Positions 52,382 to 64,000 of a stretch of 64,000 nucleotides of DNA are shown piece after piece. Position numbers and translations under genes: made by a program. The DNA comes from Nemania diffusa (Eukaryota > Ascomycota > Sordariomycetes > Xylariales > Xylariaceae), in the NCBI GenBank assembly GCA_038501195.1, contig JBBPUQ010000001.1, forward strand, positions 186,001 to 250,000, read 5' to 3'. The notes under the pieces were generated by a model, which was not told the DNA's origin, did not search any database, and was given only the letters and a program-made list of their open reading frames with translations. The first letter of the stretch is position 1. Each line of letters starts with the position of its first letter.

Positions 52382-53839
52382 ATATATTTAATAAATTAAT
52401 TAAATATAAAATTTAATATATTAATTAAAAAAAATATTATTATTTAAATAAATAAAAAAAATATTTACTAATTTATTAAATAATTTATTTTTAAAATATT
52501 TTTTTTATTTTTTATTTTTTAATTTAGTTTTTTTAATTAATTAAACAAAGTTAATTTTAAAATTAAAAAAAGTAACTAAAATATAATTATTAAAATTAAA
52601 AAACTTTTATTTTAATTTAAATTTTTTGTTAATATTTATATTTTTATAGCTTTTTTTTAAATAGTTAAAAAATATTTTAATAATTATTAGCTAATTAAAA
52701 TAACTTTTAATTAAATATAAAAATAAATATTTAATAATTTTATTATTAATATAAGTTTTAATATTAATTATTTTTATAATATTATTAATAAACTAATTTT
52801 TATTAATAATTAATTAATTTTTTATAATATATAATTATATTTTAAATTTAATATTATTTTTATTTTTATTATTATAAAAAATAAATATAAATATTTTAAC
52901 TAATTTATAAAATTTTTTATTTATTTAAATAAATTTTAAAATATTATTTTTATAAAAAAATAAATTAATAATATATTAATTAGTTTTATTTAATAGTTTT
53001 TAAATATAATTATATTTAATAATAACTATTTTTAACTTTTAAAATAAATAATTAATAGTTTATTTAAAATAAAAATTAAAAATAAGTCTTTTTTTATTAT
53101 TTTTTATTAAATAGTTTAATTATTTTTTTTTTATTAATTATAATTTTATTAAATTTTTTAGTTTAATTAACAAAAGTTTTTATATATTAAATAAATAATA
53201 TAATTAAATTACATAAATTTTTAATTTATTATTAATATATTATTATTATTAAAAATTTAACTTTTATTTTTTAAAATAAAATATTAAAATATTTAATTAA
53301 ATTAATAAAAATATTTTTGTTAATTAATTTATTAAATTTAAACTAAGTTTTTTTTTTTAATAAAATAATAAAAATATAAAAAAAAGCAATTTTATTAAGT
53401 TTATATAGTTTAGCAATATATTTTTCTAATAAATAGTTAATTTTTTAAAAAAAATCTTTTTAATTTAAAATATAATATTTATATATAAAAAAAAGATTTT
53501 ATATTTAATTTTAAAAGTTTTTTATTAAAAAAGCTAAAATAATTAATTTATTATTATTTTTAGTTTTTATAATAACTAAAATATTTTAGTTAAATTTTTT
53601 AAAATATATTTAAATATTAATTTTTATATAAAAAGTTAAAAAAAGCTGCTTATTATTTATAATTATAAATAATTGTAATTTATTAAAAGTTAAATTAATT
53701 TATTTTTTAATTTATTATTTAAAAATAGTATATTTTTTAAATATTAATATTATTATAACAATTAATTATAATTTAATTTTTTTATAAAAAATATTTAAAA
53801 ATAGTTTTTATGTTTTATAAATATAAATAATTTATAAAT

Positions 53840-54076
53840 TGTTATATAAAGTTTATAAAAAAAACAAAGCTTTAAATAAATAAAGCTATATTATATAAAA
53901 AATCTATAAATAAAAAAGAAAAAAAAAAAGTTAAAAATTTTTTTATAAAAAAATTACTTATATATATATATATAAAACGGTTTAAAGTAGCAGTAAATAA
54001 AATTACTTATTTAGCTAAATAGTAAAGCCACTTAATTTATTTAAATAATCAAGCTAGTATTAATTAACTATAACTT
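53840..54076 (-). repeat. LTR of element C, right copy
   Basis: 237 bp, less mutated than the left copy (GTAGCAGTAAATAAAATTAC and CAAGCTAGTATTAATTAAC are retained). It is followed by TATAT and then by the continuation of the left inverted arm. Confidence 0.75.
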
Positions 54077-54279
54077 ATATTTTAATTTTTTTATATTTTA
54101 TAATTTTTTTTAATATATATTTATTTAATATTTAGTTTTGTTTATTTTTTTTATATTATATATATTTTAATTATTTTTTATATTAGTTATTATTATATTG
54201 TTTTAACTGTTTAGTAACTTTATATATATTAAAATGTTTTTTATGTTTTTATTTATAACTTATAAAAGGCTTGTTCTTT

Positions 54280-54735
54280 TTAGAGGAGGAGATGGTTATC
54301 AGATCCGATAAACAACACGTCTGACCTGGAAAGGCCCGTGCGGTGACTCAGCAAGTCGCGAATGGTAAACTTTCCGATGCTGGTTCCTCGCAGACTCTCG
54401 AGGAAAAGGTCGATTCGATCATCCCAATGAAGTTTTTTATCCGAAACAAGGCAGGCAACGGCTAATGCAGTGAACCCCTTGCACATTGATCCAAGATTGA
54501 AAATAGTATTTGCATCAGGAGGTTCCTCTTTGCTGATGTCACGATAACCGTGGTAGCTTTCAAGAACCGTGCTGTTTCGATCGAAAATGCCAATCGCAAG
54601 ACCTGGGGTTACAGTAGATGCACATATTGCTTCGATGATGGGTTTCGCTACATGCAGTGCATCCTTATATAGAAATTCCTTAGCGGGGGGGTCTAAGGAG
54701 GTAATTATGCTATCAGTTAAGGTATTGATATTCGT
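54280..54735 (-). pseudogene. Beta-lactamase-like serine hydrolase fragment
   Basis: 151 codons are open between an in-frame TGA at 54,736 and a stop at 54,280, with no ATG before the conserved core, so the 5' end is missing. The reading includes VTPGLAIGIFDRN, YHGYRDIS, then NLGSMCKGFTALAVACLV, where SMCK fits the Ser-X-X-Lys nucleophile motif of class C beta-lactamase/penicillin-binding-type hydrolases. It continues with WDDRIDLFL, TIRDLLSHRTGLSRSD and LFIGSDN. The reading stops 15-20 bp from the abrupt change to A+T-only sequence, so the Tyr-X-Asn and third active-site motifs are lost. Such hydrolases often sit in fungal secondary-metabolite clusters, which suits the adjacent P450. The fragment is not expected to be active. 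Confidence 0.8.
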
Positions 54736-55419
54736 TCAACAGCTTCTAAACCATCTCGCCCTGCACTCGGGACTCCCGCGAAGGTTGCAAGGAGCAGGCT
54801 CACTACACTGTTTAATCGAACGAAAATCGAATGAAATTATAGTCGTTATAACAATCTTGAAAAGTTTGACTTAATTTGTAACGAAGAAGAAAATTTAAGT
54901 TATGTGTGCTCGATGCGAAAATCAACGTACTGAAAACTCCCTTACATATAGATATAGCTAAAGCTAAAAATCTTTAATTACCTAAGGAGCCTATATATAA
55001 GGATGAGAACCCCTCCCTCCTTTGGAATATGCTAATATTAAGGTTATATAAAGCGATTGTAATATGTATTATAAATAGGATAAGTCATAGCGTTTATATC
55101 ACGTGTGAGCGCATTTTAAAAGCATATAGGGAAGTTAGACTATCTTAATATTTCTTGTATCGAACCTCAATTTATCTAGTAGATCTCACAACTGCGCTAA
55201 TACGTATCACGGCAAGCACTGTACCAAGACTAAGTAGTCTCGACAACATATGATCCCTCGTCTGACCATAATGACCTGAGTTGGTCAGATAAATCCTTAC
55301 TTGGTTGTTCTTTGGCGCAATTTCACTCGCATCATCATTCCATCGACTGGCTTAGGCGTAACCTGTCGCGTCTATTCAGAGGCATGTCAGCGGAAATGTT
55401 CACGACAAGTTGAGCAGGT
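54736..55419. other. Spacer between the hydrolase fragment and the P450
   Basis: Normal base composition with a slightly A+T-rich middle. No recognisable coding sequence was seen. It may contain the lost 5' end of the hydrolase gene in an unrecognisable state and the 3' flank of the P450. Confidence 0.45.
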
Positions 55420-57311
55420 TTATGTATTTACCGGGTACATCTCTGACGCAACCTTGTAGCAACCATGCTCTTCTAAAATGGCGTTTCCAGCTTTGTCTAG
55501 TACAAGCTGGCCGAGCCCAACCTGTCGAGGAAGAAGTATGTTAGCAGGAATCCTTTCCATAATCCACCTAGGGGACGACTACGCGGACACTATAACACGA
55601 ACCTTAACAAAATCGTAGCGACGGCCAACGAGTGCTATCACTACACGAGCTTCAAGATTGGCTAGCTCTTGGCCGATACAATTGCGGGGTCCCCTTTCGA
55701 AGGGACGCCAGGCCGAGGGTGGGATTTGCTTAGTCCCACTCCCAGTCCCAGTCTCATTTTGCAGCCAACGCTCGGGTACAAAGTCATTCGCTGTGTCACC
55801 ATATACCTCTGGGTCGCGCTGGATCATGATTGCGCAGTTATAGATGTTGACTCCTTCCAGATTGTATTCACCGGTCGATGTTTGAACCTTGATTCCGGCT
55901 CCTGCTTTTGTTAATCGCGCGGTGCCCGCAGGAGGCCAGAGACGGAGGGTCTCCTTGATAACGGCTGTCGTATAAGTCATATGGTTAAGCAAATCATGGC
56001 CACTGTCGGAGAGGAGCTTGTCCCGTATGATCAATGGGTTTGTGTCTAGAATTTAGTAACCAATTATTCACTTGCGCATCCAAAAGCTAAAGTTGGTGTA
56101 TAGATAGAGGGAAGGTGGAGAAGTCGAACTAACCTGGGCCGAATATATTGTCTAGTTCGTCGCGCAAGCATTGCATTGCATGCGGCGTGCGCGAAAGCTC
56201 ATAAAACATCCAAGAAAGCAATATACTTGTGGTATCGTGACCGGCAAAGAGGAACGTGCTTAACTGGTCGCATGCTTCATCAATGGCTCGAGATGTCATG
56301 GTGCTCGTATCATCGTCAAGACTTAGGGAGAGGATACTCCGAGATTTCGCGCTTTGGTGTTTCCGATTACCATACGCATCCTGAACGATAGATTTGAGCC
56401 TCTTTCGCACACACTTCGCGAGCTGTCGGCGCTTCCACTCTTTAAGCGGTGTGAAGAACCAAGGCAGATCCATTTGCTCGCTCGCGTAAGTTTCGAACAG
56501 CTCATGGTAAGCACTGGTGAACTCATTCGGCTCATTCATCTTCTGGGCACCAAAATCGACATCCATAGTAACACTCGTAATAATGTCAAAGGTCAGGTTT
56601 CCAGTGAGCTTAACGAGGGAAAATGACTTTTCGCTTGCGACAAAGTCGTCTAGGTTACTAAGAAAAGTAATGACTTCTCGAGAATACGAGGGAGGAATGT
56701 AATAATTTGTTGAGGTGCAAAGCCAGGGTTGAATCGTTTACGCAACCGTTTCCACTCCTCCCCCTAAGACGTCATAAGCTACATGTTAGAAATATGAAAA
56801 AAAAACGCGACTCGGAGTAATAAAGCTTTGTGGACATACATCAGAACCCAGGATAGACGTTGGGCCGGTCACGTGTACCATATGACCATAGACTTGTGGC
56901 ATCTTGGGTAGGCTATAGGGGAACTGCTTATACGCTTTGGAAACTTGCTCGGCTACTTCGTTGCTTCTGACGATAGCCATTGGAGGACCAAACGGCCGAA
57001 GGTCCATGAACATCAAAGGTGGCCTCCCAAGAGCTTCGTTGATAGCATGGAAGGCAAGATCTAACCATCATACAACCATATTGTTAGCCGCAATGAACGG
57101 TGATAAGGGAGAAAGGGTGATAGAGCCTACCCGGGTGGCCATTTGACTTCCCCCCACGAATGAAGCTGTCCATGGTTTTGAGGTGGCCTAGGATGAGACT
57201 TGTCGGCATTTGAGGAAGGTGGGCATATTGGCTGAACCTCTTGTAGCGAAGTCTGGCATAGCAATACGAGATAAGCAGTGCAGCAGCGCTAAAAACCAAC
57301 GGCAGAAGCAT
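55420..57311 (-). pseudogene. Cytochrome P450 monooxygenase with a one-base frameshift
   Basis: A microsomal-type P450 in five exons: 57,311-57,131, 57,060-56,840, 56,763-56,134, 56,045-55,603 and 55,521-55,420, about 525 codons. Seen: an N-terminal hydrophobic anchor (MLLPLVFSAAALLISYCY), GEEWKRLRKRFNPGFAP (C-helix region), the I-helix oxygen-binding motif AGHDTTS, ExxR as KETLRLWPP, PERW, and the heme loop PFERGPRNCIG with its Cys ligand. In exon 3 the frame shifts by one base near 56,675: LPRILEK is read in one frame and ITFLSNLDDF in the next. The exon is 630 nt where phase requires 631. All else is intact, so inactivation is recent or the base is a sequencing error. The substrate is unknown; the context suggests secondary metabolism. 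Confidence 0.85.
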
Positions 57312-57475
57312 TTTAGATGCGTAGTTCTAGCTTGTGCAGTGATTTTTCAGACCAAATGGACTGACTATGCGAATCGAATATGCTGCGACGAAGGACAAAG
57401 AAAAGGGGACGCCACGGGACGCAGTACATAGAATTGCGGCAGAGCAGAAAAAAGGAAAAGGACATTGAGGTATTC
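57312..57475. other. P450 upstream flank ending at the composition boundary
   Basis: About 165 bp of normal composition upstream of the P450 start, ending abruptly near 57,475 where A+T-only sequence begins. There is little room for a full promoter, so the gene may have been cut from its original regulatory region. Confidence 0.5.
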
Positions 57476-58225
57476 ATTTTACTATTGCTTATTTTTTTAT
57501 TTATTATTATTATTAATATATTTATATTGCTTTTTTAAAACATATATTTGTTTAGTTTATTTTTTAAGCTTTTTTTTAATTTAAAGTAGCTATGTTTTTA
57601 ATTTTTATAATAATATTATTTTTGTTATTTTTTTTATAAATTTAATAAAACGTTTTAAAAATTTCGACTGTTTTTTTTGTGTTTTTTTTATGTTTATTTT
57701 AATTAATAAATATTTATTTATATTTAATTAATTAAAGTTATAATTTATTAATTTAAAACAAACACTTTTTTTTAACTAAAGTAATAGTAATTTATATAAA
57801 CATTTTTTATATTTTTTTTTATTAATAATATATTTTGTTAATAAACTGTTATAATTTTTTAAACTATATATATAACAAGTAAATTTTATTTAAGTTTTTA
57901 ATAACAAATATTATATAATTATAGTTATATATTTAACTTAATTAAGTTTATATATTATTTAAATAGCTTTTTTGTTTTTATAAATAAAAACTAAGTTAAA
58001 AAAACAAACAATTTTTTATAATAAATTATATTAATTTAACATTATATATTATATATTAAAAAAACATATTATATAATTATATAAAATATAATAAACTTTG
58101 TTATATTAATATTTAATAAATTTATTAAAAACTTAAGTTATATATTTTTTTATAATTTTATATTATATAAAAATAACATAAAAAAATAAAAGTAAACATT
58201 TTTTAATATTTATTTTTAAAATATT
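57476..58225. other. A+T-rich inner segment right of the gene island
   Basis: Almost G/C-free sequence between the P450 island and the right inverted arm, with no clear counterpart on the left side. No coding potential or recognisable repeat was seen. It may be RIP-mutated interior of the TIR element, where a transposase would be expected. Confidence 0.4.
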
Positions 58226-59690
58226 AAAAATAATTAAAATATATATAATATTAAAAAAATAAACAAAATTAAACCTTAAATAAATATATATTAAAAAAAA
58301 ATTATAAAATATAAAAAAATTAAAATATATAAAATAATAATAAATAATTTTATATATTAAAAATTTAATAAATAATAAATTATATTAATTAATTAATATT
58401 TATATTAATTATATATTTTTATATTTTTTTAAAATTAATAATATTTTATTATATATTATATATTTAATTATATTAATTATAATTAATAATTTATATATTT
58501 TATAAAATATAATAATTATTATTATATTTTTTAATAAATAAAAAATATTAAAAAAATAAAAAATAAAAAAAAATTATATATTAATTGTTAATATTGTTTT
58601 TATTTTAATTAATTATATATTAATTTTTTATTTTATTTATTATAAAAAAAATAATTAATTAATTAAAATATAATTTAATATTTTAGTTATAATTATATTA
58701 TAAATAATATTTTTATTAAAAAATATATTTTAATTAATAATATAAATTTATTTTTTAAAGTTTTTATTAAAAAATATTTTTATTAAATTTTTCAATTTTA
58801 AATAAAAGTATATATTAATTAATTAGAATATTTTTATATTATTTAAAGCAATTTTAAATTTTTAAAAAAGTTATTGTAATAAATTAGTTTAACTACGACT
58901 TACACCGCAGAGCTAACTTTTTTAAAAAAAAGCTAAAATAACTAAAATGTTAGTTTAGTTATTTATATAAGTCTATATAGCTACAATAAGTCTAAATAAG
59001 TTAATTTATTTATTGTAACTATTATTAATTAATTTTAATATTTTTAAAATTATATAAACAATATTATATTATATAAAATATTATAACAATTATATAGTTT
59101 TTTTATTAATTAATTAAAATATATTTATATTTTTTAAAATAGTTTTAATTTTTTAAAAAAGTTATTAATTAATTTTAATAAATTTAAACTATATAAATAA
59201 TATTGTTTAATTTAAAATATTATAATTGTTATATTAAATATTTATTAATTAATTAAATTATATTTATATATTATAAAATTATTTTAATTTTTTAAAAATA
59301 TTATTAATTAATTTTAATATTATTAAAAATATAAACATAAAATTAATTAAAAATTACTGCTATAATAACAAATAAAATTAAAATAAAATAAAAAATAAAT
59401 ATATAATTAATATATAAATAATATATTTATATATTATATATATTAAAATTAATTTAAAATAATTATATTTAATTAATATAATTATTTTTAAATTAATATT
59501 AAATTAATTATATATATATTAATTATTATAAAAGTTTAAATAAATTATTACTAAATTAAAAAAATAGTTATAAAAAGTTAAGTTGCAAGTTTGATTTAAG
59601 TAATAGAGTAAAAAAAGAAAAGTGGGCCAGTGGTGTCGGCATAGTTACCTAAAATCAATTATGAGACAGTAAGCCCTGTGGGCGACCGTA
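58225..59690 (-). repeat. Right inverted arm
   Basis: The reverse complement of the left arm (20,624-22,020 plus 54,077 to about 54,185). It lacks the 270-bp insertion and the LTR-C insertion and so shows the empty sites for both. It contains its own extra block of about 150 bp near 58,870-59,020. The outer 110 bp have normal composition and end ...GGGCGACCGTA. Confidence 0.85.
58870..59020. mobile_element. Possible 150-bp MITE-like insertion in the right arm
   Basis: This block is absent from the left arm and keeps some G and C (ACTACGACTTACACCGCAGA). Its ends, GTTATTGTAATAAATTA and TAATTTATTTATTGTAAC, are loosely inverted. Target duplication is ambiguous in the A+T context. Confidence 0.4.
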
Positions 59691-60674
59691 CCTACCCCAC
59701 TCACCATTTCCCCTCTCTTATCTCTTGCAATATCTAAGACAAGAGCCGCAAGGGAAGTGATAGACAAACGGGCAGCCATAAGTCATAAGTGCCGTCATGT
59801 GGTTAATATTGTTACAATACCGGATTTACTTATGTTGCGCATTTGAAGCCCCTCCGTTGGCTATACCGACAGCTCACAAAGTACCGAGCAGTAGAATTTC
59901 ATCAGACGTGGCATAAAGTGTGTTTATACGTCAAGTTCCATAAGGTGACGGACAAGCCCTAGGATCGGAGGTAATCCTGGGTTTGCCATCAACTAAGGGG
60001 TTTGCTTCTCTTGCTCGTCTCATTGACTTCTGTCATTTCTTTGGAGGCCGCCGCCGGTTGCAGCCTACAGCCTGTGCTGCCAACTGTTGCCACTACATAG
60101 CTAGCAGTTACTGATGTAAACTCGTTAGAAGTAATAGAGAACAGCGGCTTTAAGTTTCGTTACTCGATGTTACACAACAATCGTATAAATCTATTCCTTA
60201 CATCTTACAGAGGTATGTACGGATAGAAGCTAGATCAGCTCAAGGGATGCCCATGCTCGAAGTGGCATTTGTCACGTATTATGTTTATTAGGACTTAGCA
60301 TAGTCTACAAAAAAAAGATCAAGAATTCGTTACACGAGTAATTGAACCTAGAGAGCAAGGCCGATAGACGCGTTACAGTCGATTTGGAATATCGTCACAC
60401 CGAGCCTTAATATATGGCCCGGATAGCTACCTGATTTTGTTACGCAAATATCAGGTGTTTGGGTCGATCAAGATATCGCATCAATCAGGTACTATGAACA
60501 TATATATGACTCATCTCTATGACCGTGCTCGCTTTTACCCCAAGTACAATTTCCCATATCCATTAGAACCCAATTAAAAAAAGAAGGCAGAAGAAGACGT
60601 GGACCGGCAGATGGAAGAATCAATGCCTGCTAAAGTCGAGAATAACGTTCCCGTCCTCCGCCCACTTCCGACCT
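59691..60674. other. Intergenic region right of the inverted-repeat element
   Basis: Normal base composition with no recognised gene. It includes the 3' flank of glucose-6-phosphate isomerase. Confidence 0.5.
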
Positions 60675-62880
<2,206 letters not shown>

Positions 62881-64000
62881 TTGGCAGCGGGATGAAGGAT
62901 TGAGGCAATAAAAAGTCAAGTCAGGTCAGGTTAAGTCGAGACCTAGATGATGGTTGTACATTGCTTTTCACTTACCTCTCTTTAATCCTGCCTGAAGGGT
63001 CTCACGATGCCTATGCTAGTCGATGGCGGCACTAGCAACACGATATGTGGTGTGATGTATGAAGAATTGTCAATGTTAAATCTGTTTCTCTCTAGTGTCT
63101 AGTGCAAAAGAGCTCAAAGACAAGAACGCGGACAAGAGCCTAACGGTTAGTTAGTGCCGACGGTATACTGTAGGTAGTGTATAATAGCTTATGTAGTAGG
63201 TGGGGAATAGGAGTGAGAGATTGCAAAGTGCAGTAGTCTTGGTTCGTGATGGTGATGAGTGAGCAAACAGTCCTCTGGAGGGGTTATTCAGCTACTACCC
63301 CGCGCTCGGGTAGCTGCTCATGTCATACGCAGTGACGCAACAGCAGGGGCAAACCCTCCCCGGTACCTAACAGAGGTAGCTTTGTTATGTACCTTGTACC
63401 TACGTAGCTCTTAGTGCACTGCCTGTCCTTAGCGAGATGCATGTACAGAATACAGCGTAACAAAACATGCGTACGCTTGCGTACTTGCACCTACGAGAGT
63501 CTTTCCCCCGGGACACCCCGTCTTCGGAGAACCCCTCGACCTGTCGACCCTCCACGCCGCGTGGGGGGAGAAGGTCATTCCTGCCTCTGAGATTTTAATT
63601 TCCGTCACTTATTAGATATACAACGAACCAGGGATTTCATACTTACACGCTGATTGTCTGTGTCTGTCTGTATGCAAGGCTCGTCTCCTTACCTTGGCCA
63701 CTCTTACTAACATTTGTCATGCAAGAGGATCTGAAATACATACACACTCAGGCTTACTTATCGCCCGAGGCTCAATGCTGGAAAGCCGATGCACGCCTCG
63801 TCTAGGTATCACTCAGAGTATGTTGTGACATGACATTCACCACGGCTCGAAATCGCGAATAGGACAGCAAGAATAAAGTCTGTGACATGTTTGTTCGTTG
63901 CTCATGAGTCTATATGTTCCCCTGTATGTAAAAGCTTAGCAAGAACCACCTTCTCCTATAGACCATTTGGAAGTGACACACTATCTACGGGGGTTTGGGA
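62881..64000. other. Intergenic region at the right window end
   Basis: No recognisable gene or RNA. Scattered GGTACCT-type words occur near 63,361-63,404. Normal base composition. Confidence 0.5.

Larger units (their letters stand above)
22021..54076 (-). mobile_element. LTR retrotransposon C (RIP-inactivated, expanded by nested elements)
   Basis: Two direct repeats of 237 bp (22,021-22,257 and 53,840-54,076) start TGTTATATAAAG and share the CAAAGCTTTAAATAAATAAAGC block. They are flanked by TATAT (22,016-22,020 and 54,077-54,081). The right inverted arm carries the uninterrupted sequence TTTTATATATTTTAATT, the empty site with one TATAT, which confirms the insertion. Subtracting three Copia-A insertions and Copia-B leaves about 6.7 kb. 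The internal pieces are 22,258-23,576, 37,246-39,894, 45,688-46,453 and 52,387-53,839. The plus strand is T-rich in these pieces and a run of T follows the left LTR, so the element probably reads on the minus strand. No protein motif survives, so the superfamily is open. Confidence 0.78.
20624..59690. mobile_element. Inverted-repeat (TIR) element or composite carrying a P450 island, expanded by nested insertions
   Basis: The two ends are inverted copies: both begin TACGGTCGCCCACAGGGCT when read inward, and the similarity continues through TATAATTGATTT, GCCGACAC, GGCCC and TTATAACTATTTTT into nearly pure A+T arms. Left arm: 20,624-22,020, resuming at 54,077 to about 54,185. Right arm: about 58,225-59,690. 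Removing the LTR-C insertion (32,061 bp with its duplicated target) leaves about 7.0 kb with arms of roughly 1.2-1.3 kb around a 4-kb centre. Flanking duplications are unclear: a TA dinucleotide fits, as does an imperfect 10-11-bp match (CCTACCTACT against CCTACCCCACT). No transposase was recognised. Alternatives: a Mutator-like or other TIR transposon with captured genes, or two inverted solo copies around host DNA. Confidence 0.7.

Noticed and set aside
20740..54250. Mitochondrial DNA insertion or assembly contamination
   Set aside because: LTR pairs, target duplications and transition-only differences explain the A+T richness as RIP on nested nuclear retroelements.
56655..56690. A 31-nt GT-AG intron that might rescue the P450 frameshift
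   Set aside because: Too short for a fungal intron, and joining it creates a stop at once.
20740..59600. Centromere core
   Set aside because: RIP-mutated nested elements are typical of fungal centromeres, but the block is also fully explained as an A+T-rich repeat island. Sequence alone cannot show centromere function; CENP-A ChIP would be needed.

Overview
The window is nuclear DNA of a filamentous ascomycete (Pezizomycotina, most likely a Sordariomycete). The evidence is short introns (about 50-145 nt) with GTATGT/GTAAGT donors and CTAAC-like branch points, a fungal gene set (Sec27 beta'-COP, mannitol-1-phosphate dehydrogenase, a Nap1-family chaperone, glucose-6-phosphate isomerase, a 2EXR/F-box-like protein, a BTB-like protein), and a large A+T block whose repeat copies differ by C-to-T and G-to-A changes, the mark of repeat-induced point mutation (RIP).

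Layout. Positions 1-20,623 are ordinary genic DNA: an F-box/2EXR-like gene (+), then on the minus strand SEC27 (14 exons), mannitol-1-phosphate 5-dehydrogenase (1 exon), a BTB-like gene (2 exons) and a NAP-family gene (4 exons). Positions 59,691-64,000 return to genic DNA with the 3-exon glucose-6-phosphate isomerase gene (minus).

The region between them, 20,624-59,690, can be read as one set of nested insertions. The outermost layer is a pair of inverted arms of about 1.2-1.3 kb, starting and ending with the same 19-bp sequence. They enclose a 3.2-kb island of normal base composition that holds a nearly complete cytochrome P450 with a one-base frameshift and a beta-lactamase-like fragment cut off at the island edge. 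An LTR retrotransposon (called LTR-C here, 237-bp LTRs) sits in the left arm, and the right arm preserves the matching empty site. Three copies of a Copia-type element (Copia-A, 308-bp LTRs, about 5.8 kb) sit inside LTR-C. A second Copia-type element (Copia-B, 266-bp LTRs, 7.8 kb) sits inside one LTR of a Copia-A copy. Every layer has matching 5-bp target duplications. Removing them one by one leaves an ancestral inverted-repeat unit of about 7 kb. All retroelement coding capacity is destroyed.

The most novel item is the outer structure: either a terminal-inverted-repeat transposon that carries host metabolic genes (P450 plus hydrolase fragment) or two inverted copies of an unknown element flanking a remnant of a secondary-metabolism locus. 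All calls come from reading the sequence by eye; no database search was run.
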